Origin: JABDMH01 sp964428345 | GTDB taxonomy: Bacteria > Bacteroidota > Bacteroidia > Chitinophagales > Saprospiraceae | DNA length: 64,000 nucleotides | Assembly: GCA_964428345.1 (NCBI GenBank) | Contig: CAYRYD010000015.1 | Location: 41,190 to 105,189, forward strand | Reading direction: 5' to 3' | Shown here: piece after piece, positions 1 through 9,179 of the stretch | Layout of the letters: each line of letters starts with the position of its first letter | How positions within the stretch are numbered: the first letter of the stretch is position 1 | The notes under the pieces: model-generated | The model's database searches: none | Seen by the model: the letters and a program-made list of their open reading frames with translations, nothing else | What the model was told of the DNA's origin: nothing | Position numbers and translations under genes: made by a program

Positions 1-265
1 CCAACTCCTCCGCCAGGATCATAGGCATCGAAGTCTTGATATTTGAACCAAACTCCGGGTTGGGTGACATCAGGGTAACTACCCCGTTTGCACCGATCTT
101 GATGTAGCTGTTCAACTCGAACCACTCTTCAGGAAGGGTCAAAGATTCCTCACCCTGAGGCTTGCATCCTGCGAGCCAGCTGAAGCTGATCATCATGCCA
201 CCACCCGCCAGGGCAGTTACTCTGAAAAAAGATCTTCGATTGACGGTTGTTTTCACGCGTGTCAT
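1..265 (-). CDS. Molybdopterin-binding large subunit of a xanthine dehydrogenase-family oxidoreductase (N-terminal fragment)
   Basis: Only the first 88 codons lie in the window; the gene runs off the left edge. The ATG at 265 begins a twin-arginine export signal (NRRSFFR, residues 9-15), followed by a Gly/Met-rich hydrophobic stretch and a possible lipobox LAGC ending at Cys34. The mature start contains YIKIGANGVVTLMSP and SMPMILAEEL, segments typical of the large subunit of isoquinoline 1-oxidoreductase-like (IorB) and related periplasmic aldehyde dehydrogenases. It lies 10 bases after the 2Fe-2S subunit gene, so the two should be co-transcribed and form one enzyme that hydroxylates aldehydes or heterocycles. 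The substrate cannot be told from this fragment. Confidence 0.82.
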   Translation of the reverse strand, partial: MTRVKTTVNRRSFFRVTALAGGGMMISFSWLAGCKPQGEESLTLPEEWFELNSYIKIGANGVVTLMSPNPEFGSNIKTSMPMILAEEL

Positions 266-275
266 TTCCGGGAAT

Positions 276-740
276 TTAAAGTGTTTGAGATTTTGCAGCT
301 GTTTTGATCGCGGCTTTGATTCGAATATAAGTACCACAGCGACAGATATTCCCGTGCATTGCTGCTTCAATTTCTTCATCCCCGGGATTGGGGTTGGCTT
401 TCAGGAATGCTGCCGCATTCATAATCTGACCGGCCTGACAATAGCCGCACTGAGCTACGTCGTGCTCGAGCCAGGCCTGCTGTACCGGATGGTCACCTTT
501 TTCAGATAGCCCTTCGATAGTAGTTACCGGTTGGTTGCCCACCTGTGAAACCGGCAATATGCAGGATCGCATGGCCACTTCGCCCAGATGGACTGTACAG
601 GCACCACACTGGGCGATGCCACAACCGTATTTAGTACCGACAAGTTGGAGGTGGTCTCTCAGTACCCAAAGTAATGGTGTCGCTGGGTCTGCATCCACCT
701 GACGATTTTTTCCGTTGATAAGCAGGTTGAATATTGCCAT
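276..740 (-). CDS. 2Fe-2S small subunit of a molybdenum hydroxylase (CoxS/IorA type)
   Basis: A 154-residue protein with the full two-cluster pattern of this family. The plant-ferredoxin-like N-terminal cluster uses Cys40, Cys45, Cys48 and Cys60, and the helical C-terminal cluster uses Cys98, Cys101, Cys133 and Cys135 (CGYC and CRC). Length and motif order match small subunits of isoquinoline 1-oxidoreductase and related enzymes. It carries electrons from the molybdenum site in the large subunit, encoded directly downstream, to an external acceptor. There is no signal peptide of its own; in this family the small subunit is usually carried across the membrane with the Tat-signal-bearing large subunit. 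No FAD subunit is seen, which fits the two-subunit type. Confidence 0.93.
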   Translation of the reverse strand: MAIFNLLINGKNRQVDADPATPLLWVLRDHLQLVGTKYGCGIAQCGACTVHLGEVAMRSCILPVSQVGNQPVTTIEGLSEKGDHPVQQAWLEHDVAQCGYCQAGQIMNAAAFLKANPNPGDEEIEAAMHGNICRCGTYIRIKAAIKTAAKSQTL

Positions 741-768
741 TTGTAGGTAATTATTATCTGTGATGATC

Positions 769-776
769 CAAAGATA
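769..776 (-). promoter_or_regulatory. Candidate -7 box for the 2Fe-2S/molybdopterin subunit operon
   Basis: On the minus strand this reads TATCTTTG, an exact match to the Bacteroidota -7 consensus TAnnTTTG, about 29 bases upstream of the small-subunit ATG. The expected TTTG about 19-20 bases further upstream is not clear (the sequence there is T-rich), so this is a half-supported promoter. Confidence 0.4.
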
Positions 777-864
777 TTCACCTATCTAGATTAGAAAAAC
801 ACATAGAACAAACAACTTCTTACGAAATTCAAACAATAATACAACGAAAATTTTCCGGATATAT

Positions 865-1857
865 TCATAATCCTGTCGCTCTCTCCAGTTGATCAGGATA
901 ACGTGCCCCCATTATTTTTATCTGAGAAGATGCATTCTCGATATCCTGCAACTCTTCATCAGTCAGTTGGATGGATGCAGCCTGTATGTTTTCTGTCAAC
1001 CGGTGAATTTTTGTTGTTCCAGGGATGGGGACGATCCACGGCTTTTGTGCCAGTACCCAGGCCAGGGCGATCTGCGCCGGGGTAGCGTTTTTACTTTCGG
1101 CAAATCGGTGCAATAAATCCAACAGGGCTTTATTGGACACGCGTGCTTCCCTGGTGTACCTGGGTAGGATATTACGAATATCATCTTCGGTAAACCGGGT
1201 GTTCTCGTCTATTTTTCCAGCCAGAAAACCTTTACCCAATGGACTAAAAGCCACCAACCCAATACCAAGTTCTTCAATAGCAGGAATGATCTCCCGTTCG
1301 TGCTGTCTTGTCCAGAGCGAATATTCACTTTGCAACGCTGTCAAGGGCTGTACCGCGTGCGCACACCGAATGGTTTGTACCCCAGCTTCGGAAAGTCCGA
1401 AATGCTTCACTTTCCCCTCTCTCATCAGGTCTCCAACGGTACCTGCCACCTCCTCAATCGGGACGTTTGGATCAACCCGGTGTTGGTAAAACAGATCAAG
1501 AACCTCCACTTTCAATCTTTTTAAAGACCCTTCGGCAACCCTTCGGATACTTTCCGGTCGACTATCCAGTCCGGTATGTCTCCTTAGTTGTCGGTCGATC
1601 CTAAACCCAAATTTAGTAGCAATCACTACCTCTCCTTTAAAAGGTTCCAAAGCTTCTCCCAACAGTTCTTCATTAGTGAAAGGTCCGTATACTTCAGCAG
1701 TATCGAAAAAAGTTATGCCCTGTTCGACTGCCAAACGAATGAGGGAGATCATCTTCTTTTTGTCGGCCGCAGGTCCATAACCGAAACTCATGCCCATACA
1801 GCCCAACCCGATAGCCGATACTTCCAGGTTACTTTTCCCAAGGTAGCGTTTTGTCAT
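865..1857 (-). CDS. Aldo/keto reductase
   Basis: A 330-residue (beta/alpha)8 NADPH-dependent oxidoreductase of the aldo/keto reductase superfamily, close to the YakC/AKR13-like group. The catalytic tetrad is present: Asp52 and Tyr57 in FDTAEVYGPFTNEELLGEAL, Lys82 in ATKFGF and His126 in YQHRVDP. The cofactor-phosphate loop PIPGTTKIHRLTENI is near the C-terminus. The protein is cytoplasmic and probably reduces aldehydes or ketones; the true substrate is unknown. An AraC-family regulator is encoded 87 bases upstream on the same strand and may control it. Confidence 0.93.
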   Translation of the reverse strand: MTKRYLGKSNLEVSAIGLGCMGMSFGYGPAADKKKMISLIRLAVEQGITFFDTAEVYGPFTNEELLGEALEPFKGEVVIATKFGFRIDRQLRRHTGLDSRPESIRRVAEGSLKRLKVEVLDLFYQHRVDPNVPIEEVAGTVGDLMREGKVKHFGLSEAGVQTIRCAHAVQPLTALQSEYSLWTRQHEREIIPAIEELGIGLVAFSPLGKGFLAGKIDENTRFTEDDIRNILPRYTREARVSNKALLDLLHRFAESKNATPAQIALAWVLAQKPWIVPIPGTTKIHRLTENIQAASIQLTDEELQDIENASSQIKIMGARYPDQLERATGL

Positions 1858-1944
1858 TATTGACTCTCTTTTCTATATTTCCTTATCCAGTGAAAATTCC
1901 GGCAAAAATCTTCCGGGCCATAACCCAACCCTAACCTACCAAAT

Positions 1945-2844
1945 TCAAACATTTCGATACTTAGTCGGACTGAGCTGTGTGTGCTTTTTAAAGAAGTTGT
2001 TGAAATGAGTGGCCTCGGAAAAACCCAATGCGTAGGCGATTTCGGAAACGTTCCAGGAGCTGTGCCGCAACAGAGTCTTTGCCTCCTGCAAAATCCGTCC
2101 GGCGATGATGCGGGAGGTCGTTTTACCGGTTGTTTCCTTGATAGCCCGGTTCAGATGGTTGATGTGGATATTCATTTGACGAGCAAAATCAGAGGCAGAA
2201 CGTAAACTCACCCGCGGATGATTCTCCTCAATGGGAAACTGTCGTTCCAGCAACTCCAAAAACAGTGTTGTGATCCGCTGAGATGCCTTAACCTGTTTTT
2301 TGTCAAACACCCCGGAGGGTTGCATTTTCATGGCAAAATGTAACAATTGAAATACCAGATTGCGCAGTACGTCGTACTTGTGGAAATAATCCGACACGAT
2401 TTCCTCAAACATACGACCATAGATACCTGTGATCTGGTTTACCTGTTCATCCTCGAGCTCGAATATATGTTTGCCACCGGGCTGGAATACGGAATACTGA
2501 TTCAGATCACCATATTGATGGAAGAATTGCGGATTGAAAATGCAGAAGAAACCACTCCGGATATTTTCTGTATGTTCCCATTTATAGGGTATCTGAGGGT
2601 TGGAAAAAGACAGAGCCTGTTTCTGTACCTCCACTACCTTGTCCGCGTAATGTACTCTGCCACCGCCGACCACAAGCATGATTTTATAAAAGTCGCGACG
2701 CTTATAGGGCACGGGGCTTGCCCGATCACCTACAAAAGGATCTAAACGGAACACATTGAAATGTCCGATTTCATTCCGGATATTACCAGGCATCCAGTCG
2801 AACTTTCTCTTGTAGAATTCCTCTATGGTTTCGTGTTTATCCAT
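1945..2844 (-). CDS. AraC family transcriptional regulator
   Basis: A 299-residue regulator. The N-terminal part (about residues 40-130) is a cupin-like effector-sensing region. The last 100 residues form the double helix-turn-helix AraC domain, with the characteristic end segment WNVSEIAYALGFSEATHFNNFFKKHTQLSPTKYR split over the second HTH. It reads toward the aldo/keto reductase gene and is probably its local regulator, although the ligand is unknown. The 290 bases upstream (2845-3134) contain no gene; one TACGTTTG (minus strand, 2974-2981) matches the Bacteroidota -7 consensus but lacks a properly spaced -33 box. Confidence 0.9.
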   Translation of the reverse strand: MDKHETIEEFYKRKFDWMPGNIRNEIGHFNVFRLDPFVGDRASPVPYKRRDFYKIMLVVGGGRVHYADKVVEVQKQALSFSNPQIPYKWEHTENIRSGFFCIFNPQFFHQYGDLNQYSVFQPGGKHIFELEDEQVNQITGIYGRMFEEIVSDYFHKYDVLRNLVFQLLHFAMKMQPSGVFDKKQVKASQRITTLFLELLERQFPIEENHPRVSLRSASDFARQMNIHINHLNRAIKETTGKTTSRIIAGRILQEAKTLLRHSSWNVSEIAYALGFSEATHFNNFFKKHTQLSPTKYRNV

Positions 2845-3134
2845 CAGTTTGACTAACGCTGACTTTTACAATAACAACCTTCCGGTAATGACCCTTAAGA
2901 GTGTACTTATTCAAAAATGTCCTCAGATCAGGCTCAACAACTTTTTCTCAATTTAAGATATTATCTAACATATCAAACGTAATGAACCTTGCCATCAAAA
3001 TCTTAATAAAATTCAAGCGAATACTTACGAAAATAAAACAAATCGAATTTTCACCATTTGAATGAGAGCGACATGAGAACCCATTAATACATTCTGGACT
3101 TAACCGTTACAAAGACTTTAAAACCGGGTGACCT

Positions 3135-4259
3135 TCAGACCACAAATAACTCACTTGCAATGAAATCGGCAAATAACTTACCTTCACCAGTGAGGAGATA
3201 GGTCCCATTGGAGGATTCAACCCAGCCCCGCTGCACAAATAACCGGATTCCCTCCTGAAAGGTCTGTACATACCTTTCACCCATCTGCTTCAAATCGGTT
3301 TCACGGCAACCCCATCTGGTGCGCAACCCGGTCATAACGTACTCATTGTACCGCTGATCGGCGGTCAGCACTTCAGCCTCACCAGGCCAGAGTCCCTCTT
3401 CAATGGCACGGATATATTGTGCATTGTTGGCGATATTCCAGCTGCGTGACCATCCGTCGTAAGAATGGGCCGAGGGTCCGAGTCCGAGATAGGGTTTCTG
3501 CTTCCAGTAGTTGGTATTATGGATTGCCAGATATCCTTCACGGGCAAAATTGGATATCTCATAGTACACATAACCATGGGTGGCGGCAAATTCGGTCAGG
3601 AGTTGAAAATGACGGGTCATCATTTCATCTTCCAGTGCCGGTACCTGCTGCCGGCGGATCTGATGAGCCAGTAGCGTTTTCGGTTCTACCGTCAATGCGT
3701 AACAACTCAGATGATTAACCTGAAAAGATGCAGCGATCTCCAGATTCCGGTACCAGGCCTTTTCACTCAGACCCGGTAATCCGTATATGAGGTCGATGCT
3801 AAAATTCCTAAAACCCAATTCAACGATATACTCCAGGCATTGTATAGCCTGCCGGGCATCATGAGCCCGGTGCATCCAGCGCAAATCCTCATCGCGGAAA
3901 GACTGAATGCCAATGCTCAACCGGTTTACCGGTCCGGAACCAAGTGCTTGCAGTTTTTCCCGGGATAAATCGTCGGGATTGGCTTCCAGGGTGACTTCCG
4001 CATCCGGTTCTATTTCAAAATGCCGGCTGATGGCCAGCCAGATCCGGTCAAGTTGTTCCGCTGACAATAAGGAGGGTGTTCCACCTCCAAAATAAACGGA
4101 CTCCATCGACTGGCCCTTCAAATAGTCAATTCGCAATTCCAACTCCCGGATTATGGCGTCGATCATCCGGTCCAGCTGCCCTAGCCGGGTAGAAAAATGG
4201 AAATTGCAGTAACTGCAAGCCTGCTTACAAAAGGGAATATGTATATAGAGGCCTGCCAT
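3135..4259 (-). CDS. hemW: Radical SAM haem chaperone HemW
   Basis: A 374-residue radical SAM protein of the HemN/HemW family. The 4Fe-4S cluster motif CxxxCxxC uses Cys11, Cys15 and Cys18, followed by the GGGTPSLL motif. The haem-binding HNxxYW motif that marks HemW is present (HNTNYW, starting at His247), and the N-terminal extension of true coproporphyrinogen dehydrogenase HemN is absent. HemW delivers haem to respiratory proteins rather than oxidising coproporphyrinogen, although databases often label it oxygen-independent coproporphyrinogen III oxidase. It is divergent from the Omp85-like gene with only 38 bases between. Confidence 0.93.
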   Translation of the reverse strand: MAGLYIHIPFCKQACSYCNFHFSTRLGQLDRMIDAIIRELELRIDYLKGQSMESVYFGGGTPSLLSAEQLDRIWLAISRHFEIEPDAEVTLEANPDDLSREKLQALGSGPVNRLSIGIQSFRDEDLRWMHRAHDARQAIQCLEYIVELGFRNFSIDLIYGLPGLSEKAWYRNLEIAASFQVNHLSCYALTVEPKTLLAHQIRRQQVPALEDEMMTRHFQLLTEFAATHGYVYYEISNFAREGYLAIHNTNYWKQKPYLGLGPSAHSYDGWSRSWNIANNAQYIRAIEEGLWPGEAEVLTADQRYNEYVMTGLRTRWGCRETDLKQMGERYVQTFQEGIRLFVQRGWVESSNGTYLLTGEGKLFADFIASELFVV

Positions 4260-4297
4260 TTTTCGTTGTAGATTCGTTTTGACCCAAAGATATCAGT

Positions 4298-6061
4298 TTG
4301 ATCTTCGTCCGTTATCTCATCCTGATCATAACACTATTTCCGGCATCCGGTTTAATATCCGGCCAGAACATGGCGGTCAGATGGCTGACGGAAGAACCCT
4401 TACCCCTGGAATTACCGGATTCGCTGCCGCTCTTGTCTTCCAGAGACAGTTGTCTGGTCTATCTCCATCAACTGCATGAAGCAGCCTATCTCGAAGCAGC
4501 GGTTGACAGTATCTGGCAAAACGGTGATGAGATCCAGGTTCTTCTTCACTTGGGTAAGCCTTATCGTTGGAGTTATCTGGACTTTTCCGCAATCCCGCCG
4601 GTGATTCAAAATGAGCTGACGCTTCACATTCCTCCGGAAAAATTGTTCAGCTATGCTGAGATACAGGATCTGTTTCAGCGGATCCTGGAGATCGCCGAAA
4701 ACCGGGGATATCCTTTTGCTGCGGTGCATCTCGACAGTATAGGTATCCGTCAGGAAAGGATCGATGCCAAAATTATCGTGGCATTAAATGAACGCATCGA
4801 AATCGAACGCATCCGGATCGATGGCAGTCTTAAACTGAGCGACCGCTACCTCCGGCATCTACTCGACATCGAAGAAGGAGAACCCTTCATACGAGACAAG
4901 ATCATGGGGATCCGGGATCGCCTGGAAGTTGTCAGCTTTATGGACTACCGGCAGGATCCTGTGGTCGAATTTCTGGGAAACGGAGCAACCCTCCGGTTAT
5001 TTCTGGACCGAAAAAATGCCAATCGTTTTGATATTCTCCTGGGCCTGTTGCCCAGTCAGCAGGAAAACCGTCGCTTTCAACTCACCGGTAATGTCAACAT
5101 CGACCTGGCCAATCAATTTAGCGCCGGTGAGGTTCTGCAATTTAATTATGAAAATCTGATGCCGGGTACCCAGAGACTCGATCTCAATTTAAATTATCCC
5201 TTTATTTTTGACTGGCCTTTTGGTGCCGATCTGCATTTCAACCTCTACAAGCGCGATTCGTCTTATATCGATGTTGGGTATCGGACCGGACTTCAATATT
5301 TCATCCGGGGCAGCAATTATTTCCAATTTTTTCTGGAAAATCAGAGCACCAATCTTCTGACGGTCGACACCAATCAGGTCCGTTTCACCCGTCGACTGCC
5401 AAAATTCCTGGATGTTCGGCAAAAATTATTGGGCACCACCCTTCATTTTGAAAAGCTCAACTACCGGCTAAACCCCCGACGGGGCTATGATCTGACCTTT
5501 AGTATCAGCGGAGGCACAAAAAAAATAAAGAAAAATAACAGTATTCTCGGATTGACGGATCCAGGAGATCCGGGCTTTGACTTTAATGATCTCTATAAAG
5601 AAATCGACCTGAATTCCTTTCAATATAAAATGTACGTTCAATTACAAAAATACTTCCCGCTTTTTCAAAGCAGTGCTCTTAAATTAGCCAATACGACCGC
5701 GTTGATCGGATCAGGACAGGCGTTGTCAGACAACGAACTCTACCGCATTGGGGGCACCCGGTTATTACGTGGTTTCAATGAAGAAACCATCTTTGCCAGT
5801 TTCTATTCCGTCTTCACCTCGGAGTACCGTTTGCTATTTAACCGGAACAGCAATCTGTTTATATTCTGGGATGTGGCCTATACAGAAAAGAATACGAATC
5901 TCGAAAAATTTACCGACCGGCTATCCGGACTTGGTACCGGTCTTAATCTGGAAACCAAAGTCGGAATCTTCTCCATCAGCTATGCGCTGGGTACCCGACG
6001 CAACCTGCCTCTCAGTTTCAGGGAAGGCCGCATCCATTTCGGGATGATAAGTCAGTTTTAG
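4298..6061 (+). CDS. Omp85-family outer membrane protein (BamA/TamA-like)
   Basis: A 587-residue outer-membrane protein. A signal peptide (MIFVRYLILIITLF...SGQ) is followed by a periplasmic region with POTRA-like character (about residues 90-240) and a C-terminal beta-barrel rich in alternating aromatic strands. The Omp85 signature loop is present as GGTRLLRGF at about residue 485, and the chain ends in phenylalanine (MISQF). The start is TTG: the next in-frame ATG lies inside the signal sequence and would remove it. It is shorter than BamA, so it probably belongs to the TamA/surface-antigen D15 branch that inserts or secretes selected outer-membrane proteins; no TamB-like partner is adjacent. 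Confidence 0.87.
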   Translation: MIFVRYLILIITLFPASGLISGQNMAVRWLTEEPLPLELPDSLPLLSSRDSCLVYLHQLHEAAYLEAAVDSIWQNGDEIQVLLHLGKPYRWSYLDFSAIPPVIQNELTLHIPPEKLFSYAEIQDLFQRILEIAENRGYPFAAVHLDSIGIRQERIDAKIIVALNERIEIERIRIDGSLKLSDRYLRHLLDIEEGEPFIRDKIMGIRDRLEVVSFMDYRQDPVVEFLGNGATLRLFLDRKNANRFDILLGLLPSQQENRRFQLTGNVNIDLANQFSAGEVLQFNYENLMPGTQRLDLNLNYPFIFDWPFGADLHFNLYKRDSSYIDVGYRTGLQYFIRGSNYFQFFLENQSTNLLTVDTNQVRFTRRLPKFLDVRQKLLGTTLHFEKLNYRLNPRRGYDLTFSISGGTKKIKKNNSILGLTDPGDPGFDFNDLYKEIDLNSFQYKMYVQLQKYFPLFQSSALKLANTTALIGSGQALSDNELYRIGGTRLLRGFNEETIFASFYSVFTSEYRLLFNRNSNLFIFWDVAYTEKNTNLEKFTDRLSGLGTGLNLETKVGIFSISYALGTRRNLPLSFREGRIHFGMISQF

Positions 6062-6190
6062 AGTTGGTATTATTGTATTTTGGTTTTATGGTTTTATGGT
6101 AATTTGTATTTTGGTGAGATTGCCCAAAAAATACCGGTTTTATTTAATATCTTTAAGCATCATTTTCTTAATCCAAAAAAAGAGTAACTC

Positions 6191-6526
6191 ATGAGCAAGT
6201 TAGATGAGAAAGTAGCACTTTACTCCAAAGAACTAACCAAACTAGGCCAGAAAGTCGATGAGGCATTGGTCCGGGCCATTGCCAAAGGTTGCGGTCCATC
6301 GATTTATACCTCCGATGGGGAGACCGTGTCCTCTTCAGATAAAGCCGAATTAGAGAGGGTCAAGAAAAATTTTATGGAAAAAAAGCTGGGTCTATCGGGC
6401 AACGATCTGGAGTCTGGCATCCAATATGCCATTGAGGCCATTGGAAAATCCAACCGCAATAAATACCGCGTAGTGTTTTATTACCTGATTGTAAAGAAAT
6501 TCAAGAAGGAATCCGTGTATGCGTGA
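6191..6526 (+). CDS. DUF2853 family protein
   Basis: A 111-residue, highly charged, helical cytoplasmic protein. The pattern MSKLDEKVALYSKELTKLG, then GCGPSIYTSDGETVSSSDKAELE and ending KYRVVFYYLIVKKF, is that of the DUF2853 family, whose function is not known. It is a single-gene unit, followed within 35 bases by a good intrinsic terminator. Confidence 0.85.
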   Translation: MSKLDEKVALYSKELTKLGQKVDEALVRAIAKGCGPSIYTSDGETVSSSDKAELERVKKNFMEKKLGLSGNDLESGIQYAIEAIGKSNRNKYRVVFYYLIVKKFKKESVYA

Positions 6527-6557
6527 GCAGATCTTCCCGTTCCTGAATGAAAACATG

Positions 6558-6588
6558 AGAGTAGTGAGCAATTGCTACTCTTTTTTTT
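6558..6588 (+). terminator. Intrinsic terminator after the DUF2853 gene
   Basis: A perfect 7-base stem (AGAGTAG at 6558-6564, CTACTCT at 6575-6581) with a 10-base loop runs straight into eight T. It lies 32 bases after the stop codon. Confidence 0.85.
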
Positions 6589-6631
6589 ATTTTGATTTTG
6601 GATCTTTAAAGTTTTTAAAGGACATGTTTCA

Positions 6632-6683
6632 AAGGGGTCATGACCCCTTGGAGGTTTTAGGAGCCCCTTGGAGGTTTTCGGAC
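6632..6683. repeat. 18-base palindrome overlapping a 2-copy, 20-base tandem repeat
   Basis: AAGGGGTCATGACCCCTT (6632-6649) is a perfect palindrome. Its right half starts a tandem pair of 20-base units, CCCCTTGGAGGTTTTAGGAG (6644-6663) and the same with two changes (6664-6683). The block sits between the terminator of the DUF2853 gene and the 3' end of the convergent permease pseudogene. No T run follows, so it is not an obvious terminator. Confidence 0.8.
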
Positions 6684-6721
6684 GCGAATGACATCATTTC
6701 GCCATGCAGGACAGCCAGTCC

Positions 6722-9113
6722 TCATTCATCCCTCAGGCTTTCAACCGGATTTACCAAAGCCGCCCTCAGACTTTGTACGCTGACCGTGATCAGGGCAATG
6801 AAAATGGCGATGGCTCCCGATTCCATAAAAAACCACCCATTTAACTCGATGCGGTAAGCAAAATTGAGGAGCCAATTCTCCATAAAATACCAGGCAACTG
6901 GCGTAGCGATCAGCAGGCCAAGACCCACCAGACTGAGAAAGTCCCGGGAGACTAAACCCACAATACTGCTGATGCTGGCACCCAGTATCTTCCGGATACC
7001 AATTTCTTTTTCCCGTTTTTTCAGGGTAAAAGTACTCAACCCAAAAAGACCCATGCAGGCTATTACTAAAGCGATAACCGTCAAGGCCAGGATCCCTTTG
7101 CCGGCAATCTCCTCCTGTTCCGCAAACTGCTTGAAAGTATCATCTACAAAAGAGTACCGGAGTTCTTGCCGGGGGTTGAGCTGTTGCCAGATTGTATTTG
7201 TCTCCTCAATAAAACCAGTCAGGGATTCCGGTCTAAGGTTTCCAGAAAGTCTCAAGGTCAGGAGATCACCCACTGGGGAATATTGTAGTACCACGGGTCG
7301 GATCCCTGTTTTCAGGCTTTCAATATGAAAATCGCTGACCACTCCAATGACCTTTAGACCTTTGGAGATATCCGCTCCGATAGCCTCGGTCAGACCCAGC
7401 GCATTTCTGGCTGATTCATTAATAATGGCTACCGTGCTGTCTTCTCCCGGCTTCTCCGGAAAATTCTGTCCCTCAATCAGGTGAATACCCATGGTGGGCA
7501 GGAAAGAGGCATCCACCGGGAGCGTGCGGATGGGCACTGAACTTTCCATCTCCGTTGTTTTGTAGGACGACTGATATATACTGCTCCCTCCCGGAATGCT
7601 TTTGGCAAAAGTGCTGCTCAAAACCGCTGGGTTGGAAACGAGCCGCTGCCGGAATGTTTCGGCAGAACTTCCCAGCGACGCCACATTCTCAATCACCATC
7701 AATCCATCCCGGTCAAAACCAGATCTTTCTGGTGCATAAATTTTAACTGACTGAAAATCACCAGTGATCCGCAGATCAAGGCGGTCGTAATGGCAAACTG
7801 AAAGACGACCAGTATACTTCTCAGACCAGTATTTCGGTACCCCTCACTTTGATTTTTCAGTAGATTTGAAGGTTTGACTAAACTAAGATGAATAGCCGGA
7901 TACATTGCGGCCAGCAGTCCAACTACTACCGCAAATAACAGGAAACCCAAAAACTGCCAATAGTTGATATGATCCAAAGATAAAAGGGTGTCTCCGGTCC
8001 ATAATTCAAATAATTTCAAAATCGCATTCATCATCAGCGCGGAAGCAATAACCACAAAGAAGGATTCGATGAGTGATTCAGATATAAATTGCCTGAACAA
8101 TCTAAAACGATTCACTCCCAGCGACTTTTTTATACCGATTTCCTTAATTCTCGTAAAAGACCTCGCCGTCGATAGATTAATATAATTGGCAACAGCAATT
8201 AAGAGAATCAATAAGCCAATTATTAAAAAACCTCTGACTTTCTGCAAATTTCCTCCTGCTGACATTTCAAAATTAAGTCCTGACTTCAGTTGGATTTCCT
8301 CCAAAGGATGAATAATAAACCGGTAGGCATCCGGTTGCTGCTTCCATTCTGCATAAGACAGTCCGCCAGACTTTCCATAACTCTCATAAATTTCATCCCG
8401 CAGGATATGCTCCAGTTCACTTTCCAGAGCGGGCAGATCAGCAGTCTTTTTAAGTTTAAAATAAGTATAGTATAATAAGCCGCCGAATACCAAGATCTCT
8501 CCTGTTTCAGAAATGGCTGGATCGGGATCCAGATATCTCCAATCATGTGCGTGAATATGCCATCTCTTTTTACCACTGCCCCGATCTGATAGTTCTTCTT
8601 TTCTTCTCCCAATAGCAATTCAATTTCTTTTCCGGCAACTTCCAGGTCGCCAAACCATCGAAGGGCTAAGTCCGAGGAAATGACAGCCTGGCCCGGTTCG
8701 GATAAAAGATGACGATCATTGCCTGAAAGAACAGGAAAGTCAAACAGATCAAAATAAGAAGAGTCACAGGCAATAAGTACCGCATTGACTGACCGGTTGT
8801 CTTGTTCCAGAGCAATCTGTCCCCTGACGCTGACCCGGGAGGAAGCCTCAACCGCGTCACTATGGGTTTGCAGGTATTCCGGAAGATATTCAGGACCTAC
8901 GGCAAATCCTCCTAAATTCATAAAATCCACTCCTACCCGATATATTCTATCCGAGTCCGAAAATGATTTTTCGTAATTCAATTCCTGCCACGCATATGAA
9001 ATGCCAAGGAAGGCACAAGCGACACCCAGAGCCAGACCAGACAGGTTAATAAATGAAATCAACGGACTCCTGCTTAACCTGCGAAGGGCAATCCTGATGT
9101 GGAATGGATTCAT
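6722..9113 (-). pseudogene. FtsX/MacB-like ABC transporter permease, broken by two frameshifts
   Basis: Three reading frames join to a permease of about 795-800 residues like its neighbour. Segment one starts at the ATG at 9113 (MNPFHIRIALRRLSRSPL) and follows the family to about 8490 (WIPIQPFLKQE). Segment two runs from about 8493 (VFGGLLYYTYFKLKKTAD) to the stop at 7699. Segment three runs from 7702 (MVIENVASLG) to 6722 (NPVESLRDE). Each junction needs one base inserted to restore the frame, so each looks like a single-base deletion, and neither lies in a homopolymer. All parts are otherwise well conserved (N-terminal TM helix, MacB periplasmic core, four TM helices, KKREKEIGIRKILGAS motif), so decay is recent or the deletions are sequencing errors. 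No ATPase gene is adjacent. Confidence 0.85.
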
Positions 9114-9179
9114 GAGCAATACATTTGCGTTCAATTTAATCGATCATTCTACCGTAATCCCCGGCTACAGGATTCCCTG

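Noticed and set aside
3135..4259. Oxygen-independent coproporphyrinogen III oxidase HemN
   Set aside because: It has the HNxxYW haem-binding motif and CxxxCxxC arrangement of HemW and lacks the HemN N-terminal extension.
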